DNA from: Chroococcus sp. FPU101
GTDB lineage: Bacteria; Cyanobacteriota; Cyanobacteriia; Cyanobacteriales; Microcystaceae
Reading direction: 5' to 3'
Assembly (NCBI RefSeq): GCF_017312365.1
Contig: NZ_BLJI01000002.1
Span: forward strand, 248,001 to 312,000
Length of the DNA stretch: 64,000 bases
Below are positions 10,000-17,980 of the stretch, piece after piece (within the stretch, counting starts at the first letter, position 1; each line of letters opens with the position of its first letter). The notes under the pieces are model-generated. The model searched no databases. It saw only the letters and a program-made list of their open reading frames with translations, and was not told the origin of the DNA. Made by a program: the position numbers and the translations under genes.

Positions 10000-10026
10000 A
10001 AAAAAGAGGGTTTGCTTGCCAAACCC
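10000..10026 (-). terminator. intrinsic terminator after the Na+/H+ antiporter gene
   Basis: On the minus strand GGGTTTG (10020-10026) and CAAACCC (10008-10014) form a 7-bp stem with a 5-base loop, followed by TCTTTTTT. It lies about 60 bases past the antiporter stop. The rest of the 306-base gap 9781-10086 is AT-rich, presumably with the promoter of the 8248-9780 gene, and shows no other feature. Confidence 0.8.
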
Positions 10027-10086
10027 CCACATATTAAAAGAATTCTATTTCTACGGATTTAGGGCAAATTATCCCCATCCTACCGA

Positions 10087-11670
10087 CTAAACGGCTTTTT
10101 CACTTTGTAATTTGATTTCAATTTCTTCTAAAATAGGTGTGAGACTGCGATTTAACCAGCCAGAGCGAAGTAATTCCGCATAAGTATCGGCTTCGACATC
10201 CAGCATTGTTCTTTTATATTGTTCTTCAGCAAGAGTGCGTAGTTTTGGATATTCTTGCCGCATAGTTTTAATTTTTTCTTCAAGACCTTGTAATTCTACT
10301 TCGACTAACTTGCTTTGATAGCTCCGAAATTCTGGATCAAGATCGGGAAATTCGTCAACAGAATCCACCATTGATTGTTTCACCCGTTGTAGTGCAATTC
10401 GACGAGCTAACATTTGAGTGTATTCTTGACGTAACGGTTGATCACCAACCAAATTGAGTGTTTTCATCAGTGTTTGCATACTCAAACCTTGTACTAACAA
10501 AGTAAAGAGAACGAAACCGAAAACGATATTAATGAGTACGTCTCGTCCGGGCAAGGTTTCAGGTATACTCAAAACGAGAGCAATCGGAATCGCACCTCTT
10601 AACCCACCCCACCAGAGGGCTGTTTGTTCAGGTAAAGTTATTTTACTTTTACTGAATGCGTTACTAACTAAACCCAAACCAAAAACGCTAATTAAACGCC
10701 CAATAGTAGCCGCAGCGATCGCAATACCAATTAAACCTAAATGACTAGCAAGACTATCGTAACGAATCTGGGTACCGATTAGTAAAAAGATAATCGAGTT
10801 GAGAAAAAAGGCTAGAAATTCCCAAAATTCGGTTACTACAAGACGGGTACGCGGACTCATACCAACTTGTGAGCCAAAATTACCTAAAATCATACCCACC
10901 ACCACAACGGCAATGACACCAGAACCGCCGAGATGTTCAGCAACAAGATATGAGCCATAAGCGGAAACTAAGGTTAGAGATTGTTCAACTAAAGGTAGAT
11001 CAAAACGTTGTGTCAGATAAGATACGCCAAAACCGACTACAAGACCAATAGCTAATCCAACACTGACAAACGTTAAAAAACGAGCTACAGTACCACTGAG
11101 AGTAAAAGCCTCTGTTCCCAAACAGATATCAAGTAGTAGAACAAAAGCTACAATTGCCACCCCATCATTTAATAAACTTTCTCCCTCTGTCACCGCTTTT
11201 AAGCGTGGATTAGCCCCTAAATCTTTAAATAACGCAACCACCGCAACGGGATCAGTTGCTGAAAGACCTGCACCAATTAAAAGCGCGACTGGCAAAGAAA
11301 AAGCAGTCAATTGATTTAAGGCAACGCCCACTAAGAGCGTACTAACCACTACCCCAATCGTGGCATACAGCACAATAGGTAGCGAATACTCTTTAAATTC
11401 TCGCCAAGAGAAGTTCCATGCTGCTTCAAATAATAAAGGCGGCAAGAAAATTTCTAAAATTAATTGTGGTGAAAGAGAAACTAAACGAACATTAATAAAC
11501 GCGAAACCCAGTCCCACAATCACTAGGAGTAGAGTATAGGGGAATCTACGAAACCAAGGAAATAGAGGAGATCTAGAGATTGCGGCGACACTTAAAGACA
11601 CTGATAAAACAATCAAGAATTGCTCTAAATTATTCTCTATCGCTTCACTAGCGGTAGCTTCTAAACTCAT
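10087..11670 (-). CDS. Na+/H+ antiporter, CPA1 (NhaP-like)
   Basis: A 527-residue antiporter that exchanges Na+ (or K+/Li+) for H+ in pH and salt homeostasis. The membrane domain (residues 15-405, about 12 helices) has the CPA1 signatures SATDPVAVVALFKDLG with the paired Asp region, and ESLLNDGVAIVAF. A cytoplasmic tail of about 115 charged residues follows, as in cyanobacterial NhaP/NhaS1 proteins. Cyanobacteria carry several paralogues, so I do not assign a number. Its 5' end faces the ARTO-oxidase block across a 302-base divergent gap, and a terminator follows its stop. Confidence 0.92.
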   Translation of the reverse strand: MSLEATASEAIENNLEQFLIVLSVSLSVAAISRSPLFPWFRRFPYTLLLVIVGLGFAFINVRLVSLSPQLILEIFLPPLLFEAAWNFSWREFKEYSLPIVLYATIGVVVSTLLVGVALNQLTAFSLPVALLIGAGLSATDPVAVVALFKDLGANPRLKAVTEGESLLNDGVAIVAFVLLLDICLGTEAFTLSGTVARFLTFVSVGLAIGLVVGFGVSYLTQRFDLPLVEQSLTLVSAYGSYLVAEHLGGSGVIAVVVVGMILGNFGSQVGMSPRTRLVVTEFWEFLAFFLNSIIFLLIGTQIRYDSLASHLGLIGIAIAAATIGRLISVFGLGLVSNAFSKSKITLPEQTALWWGGLRGAIPIALVLSIPETLPGRDVLINIVFGFVLFTLLVQGLSMQTLMKTLNLVGDQPLRQEYTQMLARRIALQRVKQSMVDSVDEFPDLDPEFRSYQSKLVEVELQGLEEKIKTMRQEYPKLRTLAEEQYKRTMLDVEADTYAELLRSGWLNRSLTPILEEIEIKLQSEKAV

Positions 11671-11972
11671 TTTTTATACCTTTAGATAGATACATTTTGA
11701 TCGTGCTATTGATTGTGGCATACTCCAGTAAGCAGATGCTATAAATTTCAAAAAGGTTTCAGATTCAAGATCTAAATACTGAATTTCTGTATAAATGATT
11801 ATGGTTTAGACACTTCAGCTTTTTGTACGATAGGTTAGTAAAAAATCAGAGTAAATTACTCAATACATTGTATTGACCATAACAATTCATCTTCTCAACA
11901 TTGGTGGAAATGCGAGCGTTTTGGCGTTCAATTTTTAAAAATCTTAGACTTGGCTACTTTGGAGAACCGAAA
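11671..11972. other. divergent intergenic region between the antiporter and the oxidase operon
   Basis: This 302-base gap separates two divergently transcribed units and must hold both promoters. It is AT-rich with several TATAAAT-like boxes, none convincing enough to name. An in-frame upstream extension of the first DUF2231 gene (from ATG 11910) exists but is judged non-coding. No RNA gene was recognised. Confidence 0.5.
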
Positions 11973-12473
11973 ATGTTTGATGATCTTTTACCCCCATTGA
12001 ATGACCACAATTTACCTTATCCCGACACGATACACCCGATTGTGGTTCATTTTGTGATTGCGATGGTCTTATTTGCTTTTATTTGCGACTTAATAGGTTA
12101 TTTTACCCAAAATACTCGTTTGTATGAGGTAAGCTGGTGGAATATGCTTTTTGCTACCATTTCCATCTTTATAGCGATTATTTTTGGGCAAACTGAAGCA
12201 GGTTTAGCACAACCCTACGACGCGGTTAAACCTGTTCTGAACTTGCATACCCTCATCGGTTGGTCACTTTCAGCCATTTTAGCTACGATTACAGGATGGC
12301 GGTTTATTTTACGTTCTCGTGACCCGCAAAAAGTACCTGTCAGTTATTTGGCGGTGAGTGTATTACTGGTAGGAGTTGTGTGTTTTCAAGTTTATCTAGG
12401 TGATGAACTCGTCTGGGTTTATGGACTCCACACCGTTCCAGTCGTTGAAGCGATCAAAGAAGGTACATTGTAA
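11973..12473 (+). CDS. DUF2231 membrane protein, first of a pair
   Basis: A 166-residue protein with four membrane helices of the DUF2231 family, carrying the hallmark HPIVVHF near residue 20 and further conserved His (LHTLIGW, GLHTVP). The function of the family is unknown; the paired His in helices would suit haem or metal binding, which is only inference. I start at ATG 11973 because GGAGAA lies eight bases upstream and because the resulting N-terminus lines up with that of the next protein; starts at 11901 or 11910 lack this. Its TAA overlaps the next ATG by one base (TAATG), so translation is coupled. It is the first gene of the ARTO block. Confidence 0.82.
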   Translation: MFDDLLPPLNDHNLPYPDTIHPIVVHFVIAMVLFAFICDLIGYFTQNTRLYEVSWWNMLFATISIFIAIIFGQTEAGLAQPYDAVKPVLNLHTLIGWSLSAILATITGWRFILRSRDPQKVPVSYLAVSVLLVGVVCFQVYLGDELVWVYGLHTVPVVEAIKEGTL

Positions 12474-13078
12474 TGAATACAGAATTGATTGATCAATTAA
12501 CCCCATCGGTTGGAGCCAATGGTTTACCCTACCATATCCCGATCCATCCTAACCTAGTTCATCTGACGCTCGGTTTATTTATTATTGGGATTGCTTTTGA
12601 TATTGCGGGTGCCTTGTTCCCTTTTCAAAAACCGATTTTCAAGTTTTTGGCTTTAACCGCGACTCGTTCCAACTTTTTTGATGTTGGTTGGTACAATGTA
12701 CTTGCCGCCGCAATTATCACCTTTTTTACGGTTGCTAGTGGCTTTTATGAAATGTTGTTAGCCACCCCGTCTTATGATGTGGTGAGTGCCTGGGGACTGC
12801 ACGCGCTAGATACGATGATCTGGCATGGCTTAGGAGGTGTATTGTTACTCACCCTCATTGTAGGGATGGCCGTTTGGCGTGGCTTTCAGCGTTACGCGTG
12901 GCGACAAGAGCGAGGACGACAAGTTCAGTGGAGTTATCTGATAGCAGGTCTATTTATTCTACTTCTGATGTTTCTTCAAGGTACATTAGGCGCACACCTA
13001 GGCGGCGAATTTGGTGTACACGTAACGGCTGATTATCTGTTGCGTTCTGGAGAAGATCCTAATTCAATACTTAAGTAA
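12473..13078 (+). CDS. DUF2231 membrane protein, second of a pair
   Basis: A 201-residue paralogue of the preceding protein with about five membrane segments. It carries HPNLVHL near residue 28 and a His-rich set further on (GLHALDTMIWHG, GAHLGGEFGVHV). The two genes are translationally coupled and lie six bases ahead of the oxidase subunit II gene, which suggests membrane partners or accessory factors of the oxidase. Similar pairs are, to my recollection, found beside ARTO oxidase genes in other cyanobacteria. No biochemical function is known for the family. Confidence 0.82.
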   Translation: MNTELIDQLTPSVGANGLPYHIPIHPNLVHLTLGLFIIGIAFDIAGALFPFQKPIFKFLALTATRSNFFDVGWYNVLAAAIITFFTVASGFYEMLLATPSYDVVSAWGLHALDTMIWHGLGGVLLLTLIVGMAVWRGFQRYAWRQERGRQVQWSYLIAGLFILLLMFLQGTLGAHLGGEFGVHVTADYLLRSGEDPNSILK

Positions 13079-13084
13079 CTAATC

Positions 13085-13984
13085 ATGAGAACTAAAGATA
13101 TTATATTCTTGATTTTTTTGGCTATTGTTCTAGCTTTGATTAGTTGGGCAATGGCGATCGCTTCTTATTCTTGGCTTCCTCCCCAAGCTGCTGCCGAGTC
13201 TAAACTAATTGACGATCTTTTTGCTCTTTTTGTTTTTTTGGGTAGTTTTATTTTCTTTGCGATCACGGGAACCATTCTTTACTTACTTTTTACCCGAAGC
13301 GTGAGCCGTTTTGATATCAGTGATGGGCCGCATATTGAAGGCAATATCCCTTTAGAAATTGTCTGGACAGCGATCCCAGTTGTTTTAGTGTTGTTCCTTG
13401 CCTCGTATAGTTACAAAACCTATGAGCAAATGGCAATACGGGGCCCGATGGATCTGGTTCATTTAGATATGCCTGGCATGGAAAGTGCTTATGCGGCCCC
13501 ATTAAAAGATCAACCTGTTGAAGAAATAGAAGTACACTCTAAACAGTGGGCTTGGACATTTTATTATCCTCAAGCAAAGGTTACAAGTTCCGAATTACAC
13601 GTCCCTAAAGATCAACGAGTGCGTTTAAAAATGCAAACCGATGATGTGATTCATGGTTTTTATGTCCCTGCTTTTCGCCTCAAGCAAGACATTATTCCTA
13701 ATAAAATTATTGACTTTGAATTTACTCCTATCAAAGAAGGTTCTTATCGCATTAATGACTCTAATTTTAGTGGTACTTATTTCGCCATTATGCAGAGTCA
13801 AGTTGTGGTCGAACCCTCTCAAACCTATGAACAATGGTTAGCTGATATGGCGACTCATCCGCTAGTCCCTGCACAAAACCAAGCTTATAAAGAATATGCC
13901 ATCCGTTCTAAACCTGGCATCAAAACAGGATGGCCAACAGTAGCTCCTGCTGAACCCCCAATGGTGAATAGCTCGAATAATTAA
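13085..13984 (+). CDS. ctaC: ARTO-type terminal oxidase subunit II, CuA site lost
   Basis: A 299-residue haem-copper oxidase subunit II with two N-terminal helices (about 7-27 and 45-70, with a further hydrophobic stretch 92-108) and a periplasmic/lumenal cupredoxin domain (145-245). The first Cu-site His is present (DVIHGFYVPAF, H190). The C-x-E-x-C-x3-H-x2-M loop reads D225, N227, S229, F233, M236, so both Cys, the Glu and the second His are gone. It therefore cannot build a CuA centre or accept electrons from cytochrome c or plastocyanin in the usual way. Loss of these ligands is known for the cyanobacterial alternative respiratory terminal oxidase (ARTO), thought to be a quinol oxidase in the cytoplasmic membrane. 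It is followed 14 bases later by subunit I. Confidence 0.92.
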   Translation: MRTKDIIFLIFLAIVLALISWAMAIASYSWLPPQAAAESKLIDDLFALFVFLGSFIFFAITGTILYLLFTRSVSRFDISDGPHIEGNIPLEIVWTAIPVVLVLFLASYSYKTYEQMAIRGPMDLVHLDMPGMESAYAAPLKDQPVEEIEVHSKQWAWTFYYPQAKVTSSELHVPKDQRVRLKMQTDDVIHGFYVPAFRLKQDIIPNKIIDFEFTPIKEGSYRINDSNFSGTYFAIMQSQVVVEPSQTYEQWLADMATHPLVPAQNQAYKEYAIRSKPGIKTGWPTVAPAEPPMVNSSNN

Positions 13985-13998
13985 AAGGAATCTTATTT

Positions 13999-15672
13999 AT
14001 GACTAATGCTCCAGTAGAAGGACTTGATCAGATTGTCAATAAATTAAAAAATAAACCCGCGTCTGAGTGGCGACCTTATTTTAGTTTTAGCACCGATCAT
14101 AAAGTGATCGGAATCCAATATCTAGTCACATCCTTCGTTTTCTTCCTCATTGGTGGTTTATTGGCGATGGTCATTCGCGCCGAACTGATTACACCCGATG
14201 CTGATGTGATTAGTCGAGCACTATATAACAGTATGTTTACCATGCACGGGACGGTGATGATCTTTTTGTGGATTTTTCCGTCTTTGGTTGGTCTTTCTAA
14301 TTATCTCGTTCCTCTGATGATTGGGGCGCGAGATATGGCGTTTCCTCGCTTAAATGCGATCGCTTTTTGGCTCGTTCCAGTGTTCGGTATTCTCCTACTT
14401 TCTAGTTATTTGTTACCCAGTGGTACGGCTCAAGCGGGGTGGTGGTCATATCCTCCTGTCAGTATCCAAAATCCGTCAGGAGATTTAATTAATGGTGAAT
14501 TCATCTGGATTTTAGCGGTTGCGATTTCGGGCGTTTCTTCGATTATGGGAGGCGTGAACTTTGTCGCAACAATCTTTAAAATGCGTGCCCCTGGGATGAC
14601 TTTTTTTAGAATGCCTGTTTTTGTCTGGACAGTCCTAAGCGCACAATTACTTCAGCTAACCGCCCTCCCTGCCCTCACTGGAGGCGCGATTATGTTACTC
14701 TTTGATCTCTCACTGGGAACAAGCTTTTTTAACCCCGCAACAGGTGGTAGTCCAGTCCTATACCAGCATTTTTTCTGGTTTTATTCCCATCCTGCGGTTT
14801 ATGTGATGGTTCTGCCCGTTTTAGGTGTTTTTTCGGAAATACTGCCCGTATATTCGCGTAAACCTCTATTTGGTTATCGAATTGTCGCGGTATCATCGTT
14901 ACTGATTTCGATTGTGTCGATTTCCGTCTGGGTACATCATATGTATGCGAGTGGTACCCCTAGCTGGATGCGAATGCTGTTTATGTTTACAACGATGTTG
15001 GTTGCTGTTCCTACTGGCATTAAGATTTTTGCTTGGACGGCAACTCTCTGGGGTGGCAAAATACGTCTACAAACGCCGATGCTGTTTGCTTTAGGCGCGA
15101 TTATTATGTTTTTATTCGCTGGTATCACTGGCGTAATGCTGGCTTCAGTTCCTCTTGATATTCATGTTAATAATACTTATTTTGTGGTGGGACATTTTCA
15201 CTACATTGTTTATGGCACGATTACGATGGGGATGTTTGCGGCTATCTATCATTGGTTTCCGAAAATGACGGGCAAAATGTACTATGAAGGCTTAGGTCAA
15301 CTTCATTTTTGGCTTGCTTTTATTGGAACTAATTTGAATTTTTTACCGATGCACCCCGTCGGTTTACAAGGGATGTTGCGCCGTGTTTCCTCGTATCCTC
15401 CTGAGTATGCTTTCTGGAATGTTCTGGCGAGTCTTGGCGGTTTTCTCCTTGGGATGTCTACTCTTCCTTTTATCCTAAATATCGTCAGTTCTTGGATTCA
15501 AGGGAAAAAAGCACCCGATAATCCTTGGCGAGCGATTGGGTTAGAATGGTTAGTCTCCTCACCGCCACCTGTTGAAAATTTTGAAGAAATTCCGATCGTT
15601 ATTTCAGTTCCCTATGGCTATGGGAAAACTGAGCCGTTAGTGTCAAATGAAGCGGCACTAAAAGCCGAATAA
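13999..15672 (+). CDS. ctaD: ARTO-type terminal oxidase subunit I
   Basis: A 557-residue catalytic subunit with 12 helices that reduces O2 to water. The ligands are in place: H83 (low-spin haem, in TMHGTVM), H264 (CuB), Y268 (cross-linked Tyr), H313 and H314 (CuB), H399 (high-spin haem) and H401 (low-spin haem). Helix VI reads YSHPAVY instead of GHPEVY: the D-channel Glu is replaced and Tyr-Ser is present, which defines the A2 subtype of A-family oxidases. A good AAGGA box precedes the ATG. It is the second structural gene of the oxidase; a hairpin with a T-run separates it from subunit III. Confidence 0.95.
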   Translation: MTNAPVEGLDQIVNKLKNKPASEWRPYFSFSTDHKVIGIQYLVTSFVFFLIGGLLAMVIRAELITPDADVISRALYNSMFTMHGTVMIFLWIFPSLVGLSNYLVPLMIGARDMAFPRLNAIAFWLVPVFGILLLSSYLLPSGTAQAGWWSYPPVSIQNPSGDLINGEFIWILAVAISGVSSIMGGVNFVATIFKMRAPGMTFFRMPVFVWTVLSAQLLQLTALPALTGGAIMLLFDLSLGTSFFNPATGGSPVLYQHFFWFYSHPAVYVMVLPVLGVFSEILPVYSRKPLFGYRIVAVSSLLISIVSISVWVHHMYASGTPSWMRMLFMFTTMLVAVPTGIKIFAWTATLWGGKIRLQTPMLFALGAIIMFLFAGITGVMLASVPLDIHVNNTYFVVGHFHYIVYGTITMGMFAAIYHWFPKMTGKMYYEGLGQLHFWLAFIGTNLNFLPMHPVGLQGMLRRVSSYPPEYAFWNVLASLGGFLLGMSTLPFILNIVSSWIQGKKAPDNPWRAIGLEWLVSSPPPVENFEEIPIVISVPYGYGKTEPLVSNEAALKAE

Positions 15673-15680
15673 ATTGCCAT

Positions 15681-15712
15681 GGTAGGGGTTTGATTACTCC
15701 TACCCCTTTTTT
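15681..15712 (+). terminator. terminator-like hairpin between oxidase subunits I and III
   Basis: GGTAGGGGT (15681-15689) pairs with ACTCCTACC (15696-15704), giving nine pairs including one G-U around a 6-base loop. Two C and six T (15707-15712) follow. This has the form of an intrinsic terminator in the middle of an operon, so it may attenuate expression of the subunit III gene and GMC oxidoreductase relative to subunits II and I. Confidence 0.65.
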
Positions 15713-15728
15713 ATTACTAGGATCAAAC

Positions 15729-16328
15729 ATGGATAGTTCAATTAAGACAGAACCACTACACCACACTGAAGAACATACCCACGATGTTCAAGGAACCAGT
15801 CTTTTTGGTTTCATTATTTTTCTGCTGTCTGAAAGCGTCATCTTTTTAAGCTTTTTTGCGGGTTACATTGTTCTGAAAACCACTTCCCCTAGTTGGCTAC
15901 CTGAAGGAGTCGAAGGACTCGAAACACATGAGCCATTAATCAATACTATTGTATTAGTTTTGAGTAGTTTCGTGATTTATTTTGCCGAAGAAGCCCTTAA
16001 AAAAGGCAAGCTCAATCTTTTTCGTGTATTTTGGTTACTCACTTCAGCAATGGGGATTTATTTTCTTGTTGGACAAGCTAAAGAATGGAGTGAACTTAGT
16101 TTTGGCTTAACTTCGGGGTCTTTTGGCGGAACCTTTTATCTACTCACAGGTTTTCACGGTTTACACGTCTTAACGGGCATTCTTTTACAGTTTTATATGC
16201 TGTTTCGCTCGTTTATTCCGAATAATTACGAGCTAGGCCATACAGGTGTAACGGAAGTTTCCCTATTTTGGCACTTCGTTGATGTGATTTGGATTATTCT
16301 GTTTTGTTTAATTTATCTTTGGCAGTGA
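15729..16328 (+). CDS. ctaE: ARTO-type terminal oxidase subunit III
   Basis: A 199-residue subunit III with five membrane helices, the short form common in cyanobacteria and other A2-type oxidases. Conserved features are SESVIFLSFFAGY in the first helix, GTFYLLTGFHGLHVLTG and the C-terminal SLFWHFVDVIWIILF. I start at ATG 15729, preceded by AGGA six bases upstream. A TTG at 15690 would extend the frame, but it lies in the loop of the hairpin and lacks a ribosome-binding site. It is followed 16 bases later by the GMC oxidoreductase gene. Confidence 0.93.
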   Translation: MDSSIKTEPLHHTEEHTHDVQGTSLFGFIIFLLSESVIFLSFFAGYIVLKTTSPSWLPEGVEGLETHEPLINTIVLVLSSFVIYFAEEALKKGKLNLFRVFWLLTSAMGIYFLVGQAKEWSELSFGLTSGSFGGTFYLLTGFHGLHVLTGILLQFYMLFRSFIPNNYELGHTGVTEVSLFWHFVDVIWIILFCLIYLWQ

Positions 16329-16344
16329 TTAAGAGGAACAACCC

Positions 16345-17850
16345 ATGATTATTGATGATCAGTATTACGACATAATTATTATCGGTACGGGTGCAGGTGG
16401 TGGGACTTTAGCTTATAAATTAGCCCCTACTGGCAAGAAAATTTTAGTGCTAGAAAGAGGCGGTTTTATGCCTCTTGAGGAGCAAAACAGAAGTAATGTT
16501 GATGTGTTTAAAAAAGAACGCTATCACGCCCCTGAAAGATGGTATGACATTAATGGTGAACCTTTTTCCCCACAAACCAATTATGCGATCGGTGGCAATA
16601 CTAAAATCTATGGTGCTACGATGATGCGGATGCGTGAACGTGATTTTGAAGCGGTCAATCATCAGGAGGGAATTTCACCAGCATGGGGTCTAAAATATAG
16701 CGATTTTGAACCCTATTACACCGAAGCCGAACAACTCTACAAAGTTCATGGAAAAGCTTCAGATGACCCCACAGAACCCCACAGAAGCGCAGATTATCCC
16801 TATTCTGCTCTTGAGCATGATCCCCAAGTCAAAGACATCGTAGAGGCACTTTCTAAACAGGGTTTACATCCTGCGTCGCTACCTTTAGGATTAACGCTCC
16901 AAAAGGAAGACCCAACCAATGATTCAGAAGTGAGTGGCATTGTTCCAGCCTTAACTCATCCCAATGTAACGGTTAAAACTTCAGCAAAAGTCGTTTGTTT
17001 ACACACTAACCCGTTAGGACGTGCCATCAAAGCAGTAGAAGCAGAAGTAGCGGGACAATCTTATTTATTTATGGGCGATATTATTGTACTCGCTTGCGGG
17101 GCAATTAATTCGGCTGCTTTATTGTTGCGATCGGCTAATGATATTTGTCCCAATGGAGTCGCCAATAGTTCGGGGATGGTTGGGCGTAATTTCATGAAAC
17201 ATCGTATTACATCAGTAGTACAACTCAGTGCTAGACCAAATTCAGGTAAATTTCCCCGTAGTGTAATGATTAACGATTTTTACTGGGGTGATCAAGATTT
17301 TCCCTATCCGATGGGACAAGTTCAAAATACTGGAGGACTTCTCCAAGATATTATTTTTGCTGAATCTCCGCCCATCTTATCGGTACTCGCTAAAGTCCTG
17401 CCTGGTTTTGGACTTAAACAAATGGCTACCCGTTCTATCGGTTGGTGGGTACAAACCGAAGATTTACCGAATCCCACGAATCGCGTACGAATCGAAGGAG
17501 AAAGAATCTATTTAGATTATACGCCGAATAATACAGAAGCCCATGAGCGTTTAGTCTATTTTTGGACAGAAGCCCTCAAAGAAGCCGAAAAAACAACGAA
17601 TCAACGCGGGGGATTACATCCTTATGGAGAAATGCCGATCTCAGTTGTAGCAAATCAATGTGGTACGTGTCGATTTGGTGAAGATTCTACCACTTCGGTA
17701 CTCGATCTCAATTGTCGCTCTCACGATGTCGATAATTTATATGTCGTCGATAGTAGTTTTTTCCCATCTAATGCAAGTGTTAGCCCTGCTTTAACCATTA
17801 TTGCGAATGCGCTTCGGGTTGGTGAGCATTTGATAGAACGGCTCAAATAA
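16345..17850 (+). CDS. GMC-family FAD oxidoreductase
   Basis: A 501-residue glucose-methanol-choline type flavoprotein. The N-terminus has the FAD dinucleotide-binding fold (DIIIIGTGAGGGTLAYKLA, residues 8-26, then VLERGG), and IGGNTKIYGA is the second FAD segment. The C-terminus has the GMC block (CGTCRFGEDSTTSVLDLNC, then NLYVVDSSFFPS and SPALTIIANALR). Such enzymes oxidise alcohols, sugars or polyols. The substrate here is unknown. It starts 16 bases after subunit III with a clear AGAGGA box, so it belongs to the oxidase operon. It may pass electrons to the quinone pool that the oxidase drains, but this is inference from position. Confidence 0.88.
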   Translation: MIIDDQYYDIIIIGTGAGGGTLAYKLAPTGKKILVLERGGFMPLEEQNRSNVDVFKKERYHAPERWYDINGEPFSPQTNYAIGGNTKIYGATMMRMRERDFEAVNHQEGISPAWGLKYSDFEPYYTEAEQLYKVHGKASDDPTEPHRSADYPYSALEHDPQVKDIVEALSKQGLHPASLPLGLTLQKEDPTNDSEVSGIVPALTHPNVTVKTSAKVVCLHTNPLGRAIKAVEAEVAGQSYLFMGDIIVLACGAINSAALLLRSANDICPNGVANSSGMVGRNFMKHRITSVVQLSARPNSGKFPRSVMINDFYWGDQDFPYPMGQVQNTGGLLQDIIFAESPPILSVLAKVLPGFGLKQMATRSIGWWVQTEDLPNPTNRVRIEGERIYLDYTPNNTEAHERLVYFWTEALKEAEKTTNQRGGLHPYGEMPISVVANQCGTCRFGEDSTTSVLDLNCRSHDVDNLYVVDSSFFPSNASVSPALTIIANALRVGEHLIERLK

Positions 17851-17980
17851 CAGGGTTCCAATTTAATCCAAACTAAATAACTTAGCTGGCTTTTGAATGG
17901 TAAAACGATTAAGATTGACATTTTAAAAATTTTACAATACAATTCAAAAACAAATCAACAAGAGCCAGCAGCAAGATTTT

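Noticed and set aside
11901..11972. 24-residue upstream extension of the first DUF2231 protein
   Set aside because: The start at 11973 has the better ribosome-binding site and aligns with the paralogue encoded next to it.
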